From: Verrucomicrobia bacterium UBA3841
GTDB taxonomy: Bacteria > Verrucomicrobiota > Kiritimatiellia > RFP12 > UBA1067
Assembly: GCA_002392765.1 (NCBI GenBank)
Contig: DGHT01000036.1
Coordinates: 1-64,000 of the forward strand
Length of the DNA: 64,000 bases
Direction: 5' to 3'
Under the pieces are notes generated by a model. The model was not told the DNA's origin. It ran no database searches and worked only from the letters and a program-made list of their open reading frames with translations. The number at the start of each line of letters is the position of its first letter. Positions within the stretch are counted from its first letter, which is position 1. Positions 17,609 to 26,011 of this stretch are shown one piece after another. Both the position numbers and the translations under genes were made by a program.

Positions 17609-18403
17609 ATGTCAGGCGGCGTAAAACACAAAGGGCCCCGCGAGCGGCTTTCCGGCGGGGAATGGATATACGGACGCAACCCCGTCGAAGAGGCGCTCGC
17701 GGCAGGCAGACGCGAGGCGACGGAAATAGTCCTTCCGCCGTACGCTGAGGGAGAGGACGGCCAGCTGGCGAGAATACGCGACGAGGCCCGGTCGAGACGC
17801 ATACCGATTATGACAATGGACAGGGACCGTCTCGACAAACTCGTGCGCTTCGGCCACCACCAGGGCGTCGCGATGAAGGTTTCGCCGTACCCGTACGTCG
17901 AACTCGATGAAATCCTTTCCGGCGCCGAGGAGGACGACAACGCGACGATCCTCTTCCTCGACCATCTCGAAGACCCGCAGAACCTCGGATCCATACTCCG
18001 GACGGCCTGCGCGACGGGCGTGAAGGGGGTCGTAATCCCCGACGACAGGGCATGCGGCGTCACACCGGCCGCGGCGAGGGCGTCGGCGGGCGGTTCGGAA
18101 TACGTGAAAGTGTGCAGGACGGTCAATCTCGTGCGCGCGATGAAAGCGGCGAAGGAGGCGGGATTCTGGCTCACGGGACTCGACTGGGGCGAAGACGCCA
18201 AGCCGTACACGGAGATCGATTTCAAAGGCCGCACCGGAATCGTGGTCGGCGCGGAAGGGGCCGGGATATCGCGACTTGCGAGAGAGACGTGCGATTTCAT
18301 CGCATATCTTCCGATGCCGGGCGGGTTCGAGTCCCTGAACGCCGGCGTGGCCGCCGCGGTGGCGCTTTACGAAACGCTAAGACAGAAAGGAACCGGGAAA
18401 TGA
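17609..18403 (+). CDS. rlmB: 23S rRNA (guanosine-2'-O-) methyltransferase, TrmH/SpoU family
   Basis: This SPOUT methyltransferase has 264 residues. It has an N-terminal substrate-binding domain (GRNPVEEALAAGRREATEI; HHQGVAM) and a C-terminal knot with motifs LDHLEDPQNLGSILRTA, GIVVGAEGAGIS and ESLNAGVAAAVALYE. The last motif is usually LNVSVA; the N-A-G variant is a mild deviation. RlmB methylates G2251 in E. coli numbering; a relative acting on another RNA cannot be excluded. The start directly follows the tsaD stop, and the stop overlaps the aldolase ATG. Confidence 0.85.
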   Translation: MSGGVKHKGPRERLSGGEWIYGRNPVEEALAAGRREATEIVLPPYAEGEDGQLARIRDEARSRRIPIMTMDRDRLDKLVRFGHHQGVAMKVSPYPYVELDEILSGAEEDDNATILFLDHLEDPQNLGSILRTACATGVKGVVIPDDRACGVTPAAARASAGGSEYVKVCRTVNLVRAMKAAKEAGFWLTGLDWGEDAKPYTEIDFKGRTGIVVGAEGAGISRLARETCDFIAYLPMPGGFESLNAGVAAAVALYETLRQKGTGK

Positions 18404-19218
18404 ACAAAGAACTCTACATCAATCCCCCGCTCGTCGACCGGGCGTACGACTGGCGCAACGGTCCTCAGCCGAAGACTCGCCGCGAACTCGACAGGTTTTT
18501 CACATGCGCCGCGATAACGCGCGTCAAAGAGCAGATCTGCGAGATGGGGCGCAGGATATACGCCAAAGGGTACACCGACGGCAACGGCGGCAACATTTCG
18601 GTGCGTGTCGGCGAAGACCTGATCCTGTGCACGCCGACACTCTGCTGCAAGGGGTTCATGAAGCCGGAGGATATCTGTCTCGTCGATTTCAACGCCGGAC
18701 AGCTCTGCGGCTACCGTCCGAGGACGTCCGAAGTCCGCGTACACATCGCGATGATGCGCGCCACCGGGATGAACGCGTGCATGCACTGCCACCCGCCGCA
18801 CTGCAACGCGTTCATTTTTGCGGGCATCGTCCCGCCCAGCGGAATCAATCCCGAGGCCGACATATTTCTCAACCAGATTCCGATGGCGCCCTACGGCACG
18901 CCCGGCACGGACGAAGTCGCGGAGAACGTCGCCGAGGCAGCCAAAAAATCGAACGTCGTTTTCATGGAGAACCACGGCATAGTGTGCGGCGGACGCGACG
19001 TGGAGGAGGCGGAATGGTTCGCGGAGAACGCGGATGCGTACTGCCAGGTGCTGCTTCTCGCCGCCGGGCACGGAGCGAAGGTGCAGCAGGTTTCCGAAAA
19101 ATACGTCAAGGCTTTCATGGACATCCGCAAGGCGCTCGGCCTCGCCGTCCCGAAGGGCCAGAAGACGTACAACACCAACAAATTCAACGGCTACACGATG
19201 AAAAAGACGGGCAGGTGA
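18400..19218 (+). CDS. Class II aldolase/adducin family, sugar-phosphate aldolase-like
   Basis: ATG 18400 has a good Shine-Dalgarno (AGAAAGGA) and overlaps rlmB (ATGA). The 272 residues contain the class II aldolase core: GYTDGNGGNISVRVGEDLIL, the zinc-binding HCHPPHCNAF and ENHGIVCGG. About 35 extra residues precede the core. This fold includes L-fuculose-1-phosphate and L-rhamnulose-1-phosphate aldolases, and the fucosidase/rhamnosidase genes farther downstream make such a role attractive. The sequence alone does not fix the substrate. It is followed by the sugar nucleotidyltransferase/NahK-like pair. Confidence 0.8.
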   Translation: MNKELYINPPLVDRAYDWRNGPQPKTRRELDRFFTCAAITRVKEQICEMGRRIYAKGYTDGNGGNISVRVGEDLILCTPTLCCKGFMKPEDICLVDFNAGQLCGYRPRTSEVRVHIAMMRATGMNACMHCHPPHCNAFIFAGIVPPSGINPEADIFLNQIPMAPYGTPGTDEVAENVAEAAKKSNVVFMENHGIVCGGRDVEEAEWFAENADAYCQVLLLAAGHGAKVQQVSEKYVKAFMDIRKALGLAVPKGQKTYNTNKFNGYTMKKTGR

Positions 19219-19270
19219 TTCCCGCCCGGAAAAAGCTCTGTCAGCAAACATAAACAAAGGGGAACAAAAA

Positions 19271-20170
19271 ATGAGCAAACCAACATTGGCGGTTCTCGCC
19301 GCAGGCATGGGATCAAGATACGGCGGGCTTAAGCAGGTCGATCCGGTCGGACCATCCGGCGAGGCCATACTCGACTACTCCGTATTCGATGCCGTCCGCG
19401 CCGGATTCGGCAAGGTCGTATTCATCATCCGCAAGGATTTCGAAGCGGAATTCAAGGAAAAAGTCGGCAGGAAGTACGAAGGGCTCGTGCCGGTCGACTA
19501 CTGCTTCCAGGACATCAACGACCTGCCCGCGCCGTATTCCGTCCCGGAAGGCCGCACTAAACCCTGGGGCACGGCGCACGCGACCCGCGCCGCCCGCAAC
19601 GCCGTCAAGGAGCCGTTCGCGGTGATCAACGCCGACGATTTCTACGGCCGCGACGCTTTCGTCAAACTCGGCGCGTTCCTGTCGAACGCCAAGCCGATGC
19701 ATTTCGCGATGGTCGGATACAGGCTCGACCTCACGCTGTCCGAGAACGGATCTGTCGCGCGCGGCATCTGCACGGTCGGCGGCGACGGATCGCTCAAGGC
19801 CGTCACCGAGATGACCAAGCTCGTCAAGGCCGGCGACGTCGCCGAGAACCGCGAGAATCCCGAAGCCCCCGTGAAAGTTCCGCTCGACTCGCGCGTGTCG
19901 ATGAATCTCTGGGGCTTCACGCCGGAGCTTTTCGCGGAACTCGAAGAGCGCTTTCCGAAATGGCTGGCCGCGAACGGCGCGAAAGAGAAGAGCGAGTGGT
20001 ACATACCTTTCGTCGTCGACGAACTGATCCGCGAAGGCAAGGCTACATGCAGCGTCCTTCCAACCGATTCCAGCTGGTTCGGCGTCACGTACCGCGAAGA
20101 CAAGCCGTACGTCATGGCCGAGATCAAGAAGCTCGTCGATGCGGGCGAATATCCCGTGAAACTTTTCTGA
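19271..20170 (+). CDS. Sugar-phosphate nucleotidyltransferase-like protein
   Basis: The 299 residues start with a nucleotidyltransferase signature (LAVLAAGMGSRYGGLKQVDP) and keep the Asp pair VINADDFYG. The rest fits an NTP-transferase fold making NDP-sugars from sugar-1-phosphates. The next gene is a NahK-like anomeric kinase, and the pair forms a logical salvage route: sugar to sugar-1-phosphate to NDP-sugar. A Shine-Dalgarno-like AAAGGGGAAC precedes ATG 19271. The exact sugar and nucleotide are unknown. Confidence 0.8.
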   Translation: MSKPTLAVLAAGMGSRYGGLKQVDPVGPSGEAILDYSVFDAVRAGFGKVVFIIRKDFEAEFKEKVGRKYEGLVPVDYCFQDINDLPAPYSVPEGRTKPWGTAHATRAARNAVKEPFAVINADDFYGRDAFVKLGAFLSNAKPMHFAMVGYRLDLTLSENGSVARGICTVGGDGSLKAVTEMTKLVKAGDVAENRENPEAPVKVPLDSRVSMNLWGFTPELFAELEERFPKWLAANGAKEKSEWYIPFVVDELIREGKATCSVLPTDSSWFGVTYREDKPYVMAEIKKLVDAGEYPVKLF

Positions 20171-20207
20171 CGACCGCAACTCCAAACACAAAACAAGGAA
20201 ACATCGA

Positions 20208-21257
20208 ATGTCAAACCGCACATATACCGAAGAAGAACTCAGGAGCGTGCTGGGATCGTTCGGCGTCAAGGACGTCGCGTCAGTCGCCCGCTACGGATCG
20301 GGCCACATCAACGACACCTTCAGGGCGATAGACGCCGCCGGGACGAGCTACATTCTCCAGCGGATCAACACCGACATCTTCCCCGATCCGGACGCGATGA
20401 TGTCCAACATCTCCCGCGTCACTTCGCACATCCGCTCCAAAGGCGGAAAATCGCTCGAAGTGCTCGGCTATTCCAACCCCTGGCGCCTTTACGCGTTCAT
20501 CACGGGCGCGCGCACGGTCGATCTCATCGAAAACGCCAACCAGGCGTTTCTCGCGGCCAACGCGTTCGCGAAATTCCAGAACGACCTCGCGGATCTGCCC
20601 GCGCCGCGTCTCAACGAAATACTGCCGAAGTTCCACGACACGGTCAACAGGCTCGCTCTTCTCGACGCCGCAGCGAAGGCGGACGTGAAGGGGCGTCTCG
20701 CGTCTGTGTCTCGCGAAATGGACTTCATCGCCGCAAGGCGGGAAGAGGCCGGACGCATCGTCGCCGGTCTCGCGTCGGGCGAGATCCCCGAGCGCATCAC
20801 GCACAACGACACCAAGATCAACAACGTCATGCTCGACGATGTCACGCAGGAAGGCGTGGCCGTCATAGACCTCGATACGACCATGCCCGGAAGCGCGCTG
20901 TACGATTTCGGCGACATGGTGCGCACGTCCACGGCGGCCGCGGCGGAGGACGAAAAGGATCTCGACAAGGTGTTCTCCCGCAAGGAGTATTTCGAGGCGC
21001 TCGTCAAGGGGTATCTCAAGGACGCGAAGTTCCTCAACGCCGCGGAGCTGGACGCGCTCGCGTTTTCCGGCCGTCTCATCACCCTTACCATCGGCATAAG
21101 GTTCCTCACGGACTATCTCGCCGGCGACACCTACTTCAGGACCGCCTACGACGACCACAACCTCGTGCGCTGCCGCACGCAGCTGAAGATGGTCCGGTCG
21201 ATGGAGGACCAGCGCGGCGAGTACGAAAGAATCGTCAAGCAATACTCCGCCAAATGA
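20208..21257 (+). CDS. NahK-like N-acetylhexosamine 1-kinase / aminoglycoside phosphotransferase family
   Basis: The 349 residues match the anomeric kinase NahK more than true aminoglycoside kinases: RYGSGHINDTF near the start, YILQRIN then DAMMSNISRVTSHI, the catalytic-loop version ITHNDTKINNVMLD and the metal motif VIDLDT. Known NahK phosphorylates GlcNAc/GalNAc at C1. It is preceded by the matching nucleotidyltransferase and overlaps the HAD gene (ATGA at 21254). A cytoplasmic hexosamine or other reducing-sugar salvage role is inferred. Confidence 0.82.
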   Translation: MSNRTYTEEELRSVLGSFGVKDVASVARYGSGHINDTFRAIDAAGTSYILQRINTDIFPDPDAMMSNISRVTSHIRSKGGKSLEVLGYSNPWRLYAFITGARTVDLIENANQAFLAANAFAKFQNDLADLPAPRLNEILPKFHDTVNRLALLDAAAKADVKGRLASVSREMDFIAARREEAGRIVAGLASGEIPERITHNDTKINNVMLDDVTQEGVAVIDLDTTMPGSALYDFGDMVRTSTAAAAEDEKDLDKVFSRKEYFEALVKGYLKDAKFLNAAELDALAFSGRLITLTIGIRFLTDYLAGDTYFRTAYDDHNLVRCRTQLKMVRSMEDQRGEYERIVKQYSAK

Positions 21258-21883
21258 AAATCGAAGCCTGCGTATTCGATTTCGGCGGAGTCATGACGAC
21301 TTCGACAATGCCCGAGAGGGTGCGGCCTCTGGTCGCATCCCTCGGGCTGGAATGGAAGATCGTCGACGAGGGTTTCGCGAAATACCGCCGTCTGATGGAC
21401 GGCGATTTCATCACCATCGACGAGATGTATTCGAAAATCTGGCAGGACGCCGGAATCGACGTCCCCGCCGAAGTCACCGCGAAAATCGTGGAAGAAGACC
21501 AGGCCAGTTTCCTTTATCCGAACCTCGAAACGCTCGCCTTCATGCGCTCGTTGAAAGAGCGTGGTTTCGCGATAGGGATTCTGACGAACATGTGTTCGTC
21601 TTTCGCGGCGCTTTTCAGAAAGCATTTCACGGATTTCATTTCGCTCTCGGACGCGACGGTCATATCGGGCGAAGAGCATCTTTACAAACCGATGCGCGCG
21701 ATATACGACCTTCTTCGCGGAAAACTCGGCACGGAAGCCGGCCGGATATGTTTTTTCGACGATGTCGAAGCAAACTGCCGGGGGGCGAGAGACGCGGGGT
21801 GGCAGGCGATCCGCTTCAGCGATGCGAAACAGGCGGAAGCGGATTTGCTGAAACTGACCGGAGAGCCGGGTGCCGGAGCCTGA
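21254..21883 (+). CDS. HAD-superfamily phosphatase
   Basis: The 209 residues have HAD motif I as FDFGGV, motif II ILTNM, the lysine of motif III in HLYKPM and the acidic motif IV FFDDVEAN, with a helical cap between. Motif I has G where many phosphatases have the second Asp, as is common in the DFGGV-type haloacid-dehalogenase/phosphatase subgroup. Position in the sugar operon suggests a sugar-phosphate or nucleotide phosphatase. The start overlaps the kinase stop by 4 bases and the end overlaps the SDR gene by 14. Confidence 0.8.
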   Translation: MKIEACVFDFGGVMTTSTMPERVRPLVASLGLEWKIVDEGFAKYRRLMDGDFITIDEMYSKIWQDAGIDVPAEVTAKIVEEDQASFLYPNLETLAFMRSLKERGFAIGILTNMCSSFAALFRKHFTDFISLSDATVISGEEHLYKPMRAIYDLLRGKLGTEAGRICFFDDVEANCRGARDAGWQAIRFSDAKQAEADLLKLTGEPGAGA

Positions 21884-22502
21884 GAAAACCGTTGTCGTCA
21901 CCGGCGGCGCGGGCCGCATCGGAAAGGCGATAGCCGCGAGGCTTGCAAAGGACGGGTGGCGCGTCGTCGTCACGTCCAGCCGCCGCGGCGCGGGCGCGGA
22001 CGCCGTTGCGGATCTTTCCGTCGACGGCGGCGCCGACCGGCTTTTCGCCGCGGTGCTTGAAATCACTGGCGGAAAGGCGCCGTACGCCCTCGTGAACAAC
22101 GCAGGACTGTTTTCCGGCCCCGGCGCCGCAATCGAAAACGTAAACTTGATCGCGCCCGTCCGTCTTACGGAACTCATGTCGGACCGCGAGGGAACGGGAG
22201 CGGTCGTGAACATCCTCGACAGGGATTTCCCGGCCGGCCGCGCGTATTCGAAAGACTTCGCAGACGCCTACGCGAAATCGAAAGCGCTTCTCGCCAGAAG
22301 GACGCTTGAGGATGCCCGCAGATATTCTGGCGTGTTGAGGGTGAACGGTGTCGCGCCCGGACCCGTGTTCCCCCCGCCCTGCGGCGGTGTGAAAGCGTCG
22401 TCCGCGCCTTTCGGCAGGCCGACGGCGGAGCAGGTTGCGGACGCCGTCGCCTTTCTCCTGTCCGCCCCGACGGTCTCCGGCGCAATCATCCCCGTCGGCT
22501 GA
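21870..22502 (+). CDS. Short-chain dehydrogenase/reductase
   Basis: The 210 residues begin at GTG 21870. The Rossmann start VVVTGGAGRIGKAIAARL, the NNAG motif (VNNAGLF) and the catalytic-type YAKSK are present. The usual active-site Ser region reads VVNILDRDF, which is atypical. At 210 residues it is shorter than typical SDRs (about 245), missing sequence between the first two beta strands. The cofactor should be NAD(P), and the substrate is unknown, perhaps a sugar or pterin. It is the last gene of the 18.4-22.5 kb group; a new promoter follows. Confidence 0.78.
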   Translation: MPEPEKTVVVTGGAGRIGKAIAARLAKDGWRVVVTSSRRGAGADAVADLSVDGGADRLFAAVLEITGGKAPYALVNNAGLFSGPGAAIENVNLIAPVRLTELMSDREGTGAVVNILDRDFPAGRAYSKDFADAYAKSKALLARRTLEDARRYSGVLRVNGVAPGPVFPPPCGGVKASSAPFGRPTAEQVADAVAFLLSAPTVSGAIIPVG

Positions 22503-22537
22503 GTGATCGCGCCCTGCCGGCGCCGTGTAACTTTTTT

Positions 22538-22567
22538 GCGGACAATCCGCCTTCTTTGTGATATAAT
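22538..22567 (+). promoter_or_regulatory. Promoter of the BamD/LptE operon, preceded by a small hairpin
   Basis: TATAAT at 22562-22567 lies 7 bases before ATG 22575, again with no Shine-Dalgarno. A perfect 5-bp inverted repeat (GCGGA CAA TCCGC, 22538-22550) sits just upstream, where a -35 box would be expected. TTGCGG at 22536-22541 is a poor -35 with a 20-base spacer. The hairpin may be a protein-binding site. Confidence 0.5.
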
Positions 22568-22574
22568 CTAGCAT

Positions 22575-23603
22575 ATGAAACTCAAGCATGCAGCGATTAT
22601 AGCGCTCGCAGTCGCGCCGGCTTTTGCGCTGGCGCAAGGGCTGGGCGTTTCGCCTTCGTCTTCCGTCCGGTATGCGACAGACGCGTATCCGGGGTTCGAC
22701 GACGAGGCGCATATACTTCCGCCTGAAAAGAAGGAGCCGGGGTTGTTTTCCTGGTGGTCCGGTCCGAAAATGGACAATCCGAAAGACCAGCTGGACTGGG
22801 CGCGCGAGTGCGCCGGAAACGGTAGCTGGAGGAAGGCCAAAAAGGCGTACGACGCGCTCGTCGCCGAATGGCCGGCGAGCCCGGAAGCGCCGGTCGCTCA
22901 AGAGGAACTGGCCGACCTCTATTTTTCGAAGTACAACTACTGGTCCGACGCCTTCGCCGAGTACAGGTATCTGCTGGATTTCTATTCCGGAGAATGCGAC
23001 TACGACAAGATCGCCGAACGTATGTATGAAACGGCGAAGCTGATGCGCGAGGAAGGGAAGAAGATACTTTTCTTCAGAATCGCGAATTCCACCGAAGTGC
23101 GGCGCGCGTTCGAGGCTGTCGTCAGAAGGGCTCCGGGCGCGGTTTTCGCATCCGATGCCATGGTGCAGGTGGCCGAACTGCGCGAAGAGGAGGGGGAACT
23201 CGACAAGGCCGTCGAGGTGTACGAAAACATCCGCAATCTCTTCCCCGGCGAAGAAGTGTCCAAGAAGGCGCTGATGCGCGAGGCGGAAGTCCGCATGAAA
23301 ATCCTGCGGAAGCATTCCTACAACCGGCCGAGGGCCATCGACACGTCGGCGTTTTTGCGTCTCGCGCTCGCCTCGAATCCGGGCTACCGCGAGAAGGCCG
23401 AACTGGAGCGCTGGCTTGAAGAGGCGGTGTCCGTCCTGGAAGAGGATGCGTACCGGGCGGCGAAGTTCTACGATTCCAAGACCCGCACGAGGGAAAGCGC
23501 GATAAACGCCTACGAGAAGTTCCTGATAGAATATCCGGCGAGCAAGTATGTCGGAGACGTCCGGGACAGGCTGTCCGCGCTGAAGGAGGGAAAGGGCAAA
23601 TGA
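22575..23603 (+). CDS. Exported TPR protein, BamD-like
   Basis: The 342 residues start with a signal peptide (LKHAAIIALAVAPAFALAQG). Helical TPR-like repeats follow, with patterns such as GSWRKAKKAYDALVAEWPAS and FPGEEVSKKALMREAEVRM. The layout resembles BamD (YfiO), the lipoprotein that assembles outer-membrane beta-barrels, but there is no lipobox cysteine, so BamD identity is tentative. LptE-like lipoprotein follows with a 4-base overlap, supporting an outer-membrane biogenesis role. Confidence 0.7.
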   Translation: MKLKHAAIIALAVAPAFALAQGLGVSPSSSVRYATDAYPGFDDEAHILPPEKKEPGLFSWWSGPKMDNPKDQLDWARECAGNGSWRKAKKAYDALVAEWPASPEAPVAQEELADLYFSKYNYWSDAFAEYRYLLDFYSGECDYDKIAERMYETAKLMREEGKKILFFRIANSTEVRRAFEAVVRRAPGAVFASDAMVQVAELREEEGELDKAVEVYENIRNLFPGEEVSKKALMREAEVRMKILRKHSYNRPRAIDTSAFLRLALASNPGYREKAELERWLEEAVSVLEEDAYRAAKFYDSKTRTRESAINAYEKFLIEYPASKYVGDVRDRLSALKEGKGK

Positions 23604-24115
23604 GATTTTTGGCAATGGCGGCGGCCGCCGTTCTCGCGGGATGCGCCTCATATTCCTGGAAGAGTTCCGTGCCGCCGGATCTCCGCAGGATTTCGGTGTC
23701 CGTTTTCAGAAACGAAAGCGATGTCACGGGGCTTGGCGAAAAGGTCGCCGCGCAAGTCCTGCGCGAACTGCAGCGCGAGGGGACGTTCGAAATCGCGCCC
23801 CTGGACGAATGCGACGTGGAGATACAGGGCGTCGTGAAATCCGATTCCGTATCAACCGTGGCGTATGAAAGGCGCACGGGGGCGAGGACGCGCGAACACA
23901 GCCTCAAGGCCGTCGCCGAGGTCAGCTTTGTGAACAAGGCGGCGGGGACGGTCGTCGAGAACAGGCGCAAATATTCCGCCGCGACAACATTTCTCGCGAA
24001 CGACGACATAACCACGGGCGCGATGGACGCGTCGGGACGCCTGGCGGAGGATTTCGCAAGGCAGATCGTCGATGACGCGCTGGATATCGATTGGAAGAAA
24101 GGAGCCGGACAATGA
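23600..24115 (+). CDS. LptE-like outer-membrane lipoprotein
   Basis: The 171 residues carry a clear lipoprotein signal (lipobox VLAGC at 12-16). The mature domain fits the LptE/LPS-assembly family: a conserved-looking SVSVFRNESDVTGLGEKVA near the start, a repeated beta pattern, and a C-terminal helix EDFARQIVDDAL. LptE plugs the LptD pore that delivers LPS to the cell surface. Its ATG overlaps the TPR gene (ATGA), and its stop overlaps the RAM-domain gene. Confidence 0.78.
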   Translation: MRFLAMAAAAVLAGCASYSWKSSVPPDLRRISVSVFRNESDVTGLGEKVAAQVLRELQREGTFEIAPLDECDVEIQGVVKSDSVSTVAYERRTGARTREHSLKAVAEVSFVNKAAGTVVENRRKYSAATTFLANDDITTGAMDASGRLAEDFARQIVDDALDIDWKKGAGQ

Positions 24116-24420
24116 ACGAAGTGCATGCCGTAATAGAACTCAAGATCACTCCGCAGCGCGACAGCGGTTTCGGGAAGATCGCGGAGAAGGTCGCGAAATA
24201 CGAACAGGTGGACGCCTGTTTCCTGATGTCGGGCGGATACGATCTGCTCGTGTTCGTGAAAGGGTCGAGCCTCCAGGACGTCGCGCTGTTCGTCGCGCAG
24301 GATCTTTCGACGATCGACGGCGTGCTGTCCACGGCGACGCATTTCATGTTGAAAACCTACAAGGCGAAAGGCGTGCTCGATTTCGATACGGATGACGGAC
24401 GTCTTGCCGTGACACCCTGA
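24112..24420 (+). CDS. Stand-alone Lrp/AsnC ligand-binding (RAM) domain protein
   Basis: ATG 24112 overlaps the LptE-like stop. The 102 residues match the C-terminal RAM domain of Lrp/AsnC regulators (beta-alpha-beta-beta-alpha-beta; SGGYDLLVFVKG is typical) without a DNA-binding domain. Such stand-alone proteins oligomerise and bind amino acids or other small molecules. It is embedded in an envelope operon, which is unusual. Its role cannot be deduced. Confidence 0.85.
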   Translation: MNEVHAVIELKITPQRDSGFGKIAEKVAKYEQVDACFLMSGGYDLLVFVKGSSLQDVALFVAQDLSTIDGVLSTATHFMLKTYKAKGVLDFDTDDGRLAVTP

Positions 24421-24436
24421 AGGAAAGGATTCGAAA

Positions 24437-25825
24437 ATGGCAGTCGATTTGGCGCAGAAGGCGCAGAATTTCACCAATCGCGGACGTCAGGCCCTCGAGT
24501 CGGGCCGTTACGAACTCGCTGTTGACATGCTGATGGAGGCCGTTTCCGCGGCGCCGGACGTCCTTGAAACGAGAAAACTTCTCAGAGCCGCGCAGATAGC
24601 CAACTTCCGCAAGAACGGAAAGACCGGTTTCGGCGCGAAACTCGGTTGCATGATGGAACGCCAGAAGATCATGGGCCTTGTCAAGAAGGGCCAGGGCGTC
24701 GCGGCGATGGCCGAAGCGGAAAAACTCCTTTGCAAAAACCCGCTTGACGGCGACAATATCGAGGTTGCGGTCAAAGCGGCCGAGGCCGCCGGAAAGACGG
24801 ATCACGCGGCGATCACCGTCGAGGCCGCATACGAATGCAGCAACAAAGACCCCGCTCTTCTCGAGCGCGTCGCCACGTACTACCAGATGGCCAAGAACTG
24901 GGAAAAGGCGCGCGATGCGTACAAGAAACTCGCCGAACTCAAACCTGGCGACCAGAGAATCGCGCAGCTGCTCAAGAACACCGAGGCGCGCGCGACGATG
25001 GACGCGGGATGGGAGCAGTCCGTGGGCAAGAAGGGCGGATTCCAGAATCTCATCGCAAACAAGGAACAGGCCAAGAAACTCGACCAGGCCAACAAGGCGG
25101 TCGTTACCGGCGATGACGCCGAGGCCCTTATAGCCGAAAAGATCGCCCAGATCGAAAAAGAGCCGAAAAACATGAATTTCAGACGTGCGCTCGCCCGTCT
25201 GTACACGCAGAACAAGAGGTACGAAGAAGCCATCGACTGCCTCCAGAAGGCGATTGAAGCCGCCGGGTCGATGGATCCGGAACTCGACAGGATGCTGTCG
25301 CAGACGCAAATTCAGTATTTCGACCAGAAGATCGGCGAGTACCGTCAGGCCGGGGACGAAGCGACGGCCCAAGAACTCGAGGCGCAGAAGAACCAGTTCG
25401 TGTTCGACGATCTCGCGGCCCGCGTGGAGCGCTATCCGAACGATCTCCATCTGCGCTACGAACTTGGCGTGCAGTACTACACCTACGAATACTACGACGA
25501 GGCGCTCGAACACCTGCAGCTTGCGCAGAAGAGCCCGAAAGACCGTCTGTGGGCTCTCTACTACCTTGCCATGTGCTTCCTGATGAAGGGCCAGACGGAC
25601 ATGGCGGTGATGCAGCTCGAGACGGCGCGCGATGCGATTCCGACGATGGACGACCTGAAGAAGAAGGTCGTATACCAGCTCGGTCTGTGCGCGGAGTCCT
25701 CCGGCGATCTCGAAAAGGCGTACCAGTACTACAAAGACGTGTATTCGACGGATGTCGGTTTCGCGGATCTTTCCGAGCGCATGCTTGCCGTGTCCCAGGC
25801 GCTGAAACAGGCGGGCGCGAATTGA
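24437..25825 (+). CDS. Cytoplasmic TPR-repeat protein
   Basis: The 462 residues contain several tetratricopeptide motifs across the length (for example RGRQALESGRYELAVDMLME, AKNWEKARDAYKKLAEL, NKRYEEAIDCLQKAIE, YYDEALEHLQLAQKS). No signal peptide or catalytic domain is visible, so it is a likely protein-protein scaffold. AAGGAAAGGATT lies before ATG 24437. It closes the operon that starts at 22575. The function is unknown. Confidence 0.85.
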   Translation: MAVDLAQKAQNFTNRGRQALESGRYELAVDMLMEAVSAAPDVLETRKLLRAAQIANFRKNGKTGFGAKLGCMMERQKIMGLVKKGQGVAAMAEAEKLLCKNPLDGDNIEVAVKAAEAAGKTDHAAITVEAAYECSNKDPALLERVATYYQMAKNWEKARDAYKKLAELKPGDQRIAQLLKNTEARATMDAGWEQSVGKKGGFQNLIANKEQAKKLDQANKAVVTGDDAEALIAEKIAQIEKEPKNMNFRRALARLYTQNKRYEEAIDCLQKAIEAAGSMDPELDRMLSQTQIQYFDQKIGEYRQAGDEATAQELEAQKNQFVFDDLAARVERYPNDLHLRYELGVQYYTYEYYDEALEHLQLAQKSPKDRLWALYYLAMCFLMKGQTDMAVMQLETARDAIPTMDDLKKKVVYQLGLCAESSGDLEKAYQYYKDVYSTDVGFADLSERMLAVSQALKQAGAN

Positions 25826-25884
25826 CGCGGCGCGCAAACGCAAATCTTCCGCGAAAGCGGCGTCTGAACATGCGGGGGAGGGAT

Positions 25885-25959
25885 TGGCAGCCCCAAGGAG
25901 AGTCGAACTCCTCTACCAAGCATGAAAAGCTCGTGTCCTAGCCGATAGACGATGGGGCC
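25885..25959 (-). tRNA. tRNA-Glu (anticodon UUC)
   Basis: Read on the minus strand, the 75 bases fold as a cloverleaf: acceptor stem GGCCCCA/TGGGGCT, D-arm with GGCTAGGAC, anticodon stem CGAGC/GCTTG around the 7-base loop TTTTCAT (anticodon TTC), T-arm with GTTCGACTC, and an encoded CCA at 25885-25887. The first acceptor pair is G-U. Confidence 0.95.
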
Positions 25960-25976
25960 GCGATTTAATGTCAGAT

Positions 25977-26005
25977 ATTCTACCATATAATTTTGAACAA
26001 GTCAA
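25977..26005 (-). promoter_or_regulatory. Promoter of tRNA-Glu
   Basis: On the minus strand TTGACT (26005-26000), 17 bases, then TAGAAT (25982-25977), ending 17 bases before the tRNA 5' end at 25959. The spacer and both boxes fit sigma70. It overlaps the divergent start of dprA. Confidence 0.75.
25986..25991 (+). promoter_or_regulatory. Candidate -10 box for dprA
   Basis: TATAAT lies 20 bases before ATG 26012, inside the divergent tRNA promoter. The -35 is not obvious. A second A/T-rich TATAAA touches the start codon. Confidence 0.4.
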
Positions 26006-26011
26006 TATAAA

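Noticed and set aside
24112..24420. Full Lrp/AsnC transcription factor
   Set aside because: The DNA-binding helix-turn-helix is absent; only the ligand-binding domain is encoded.
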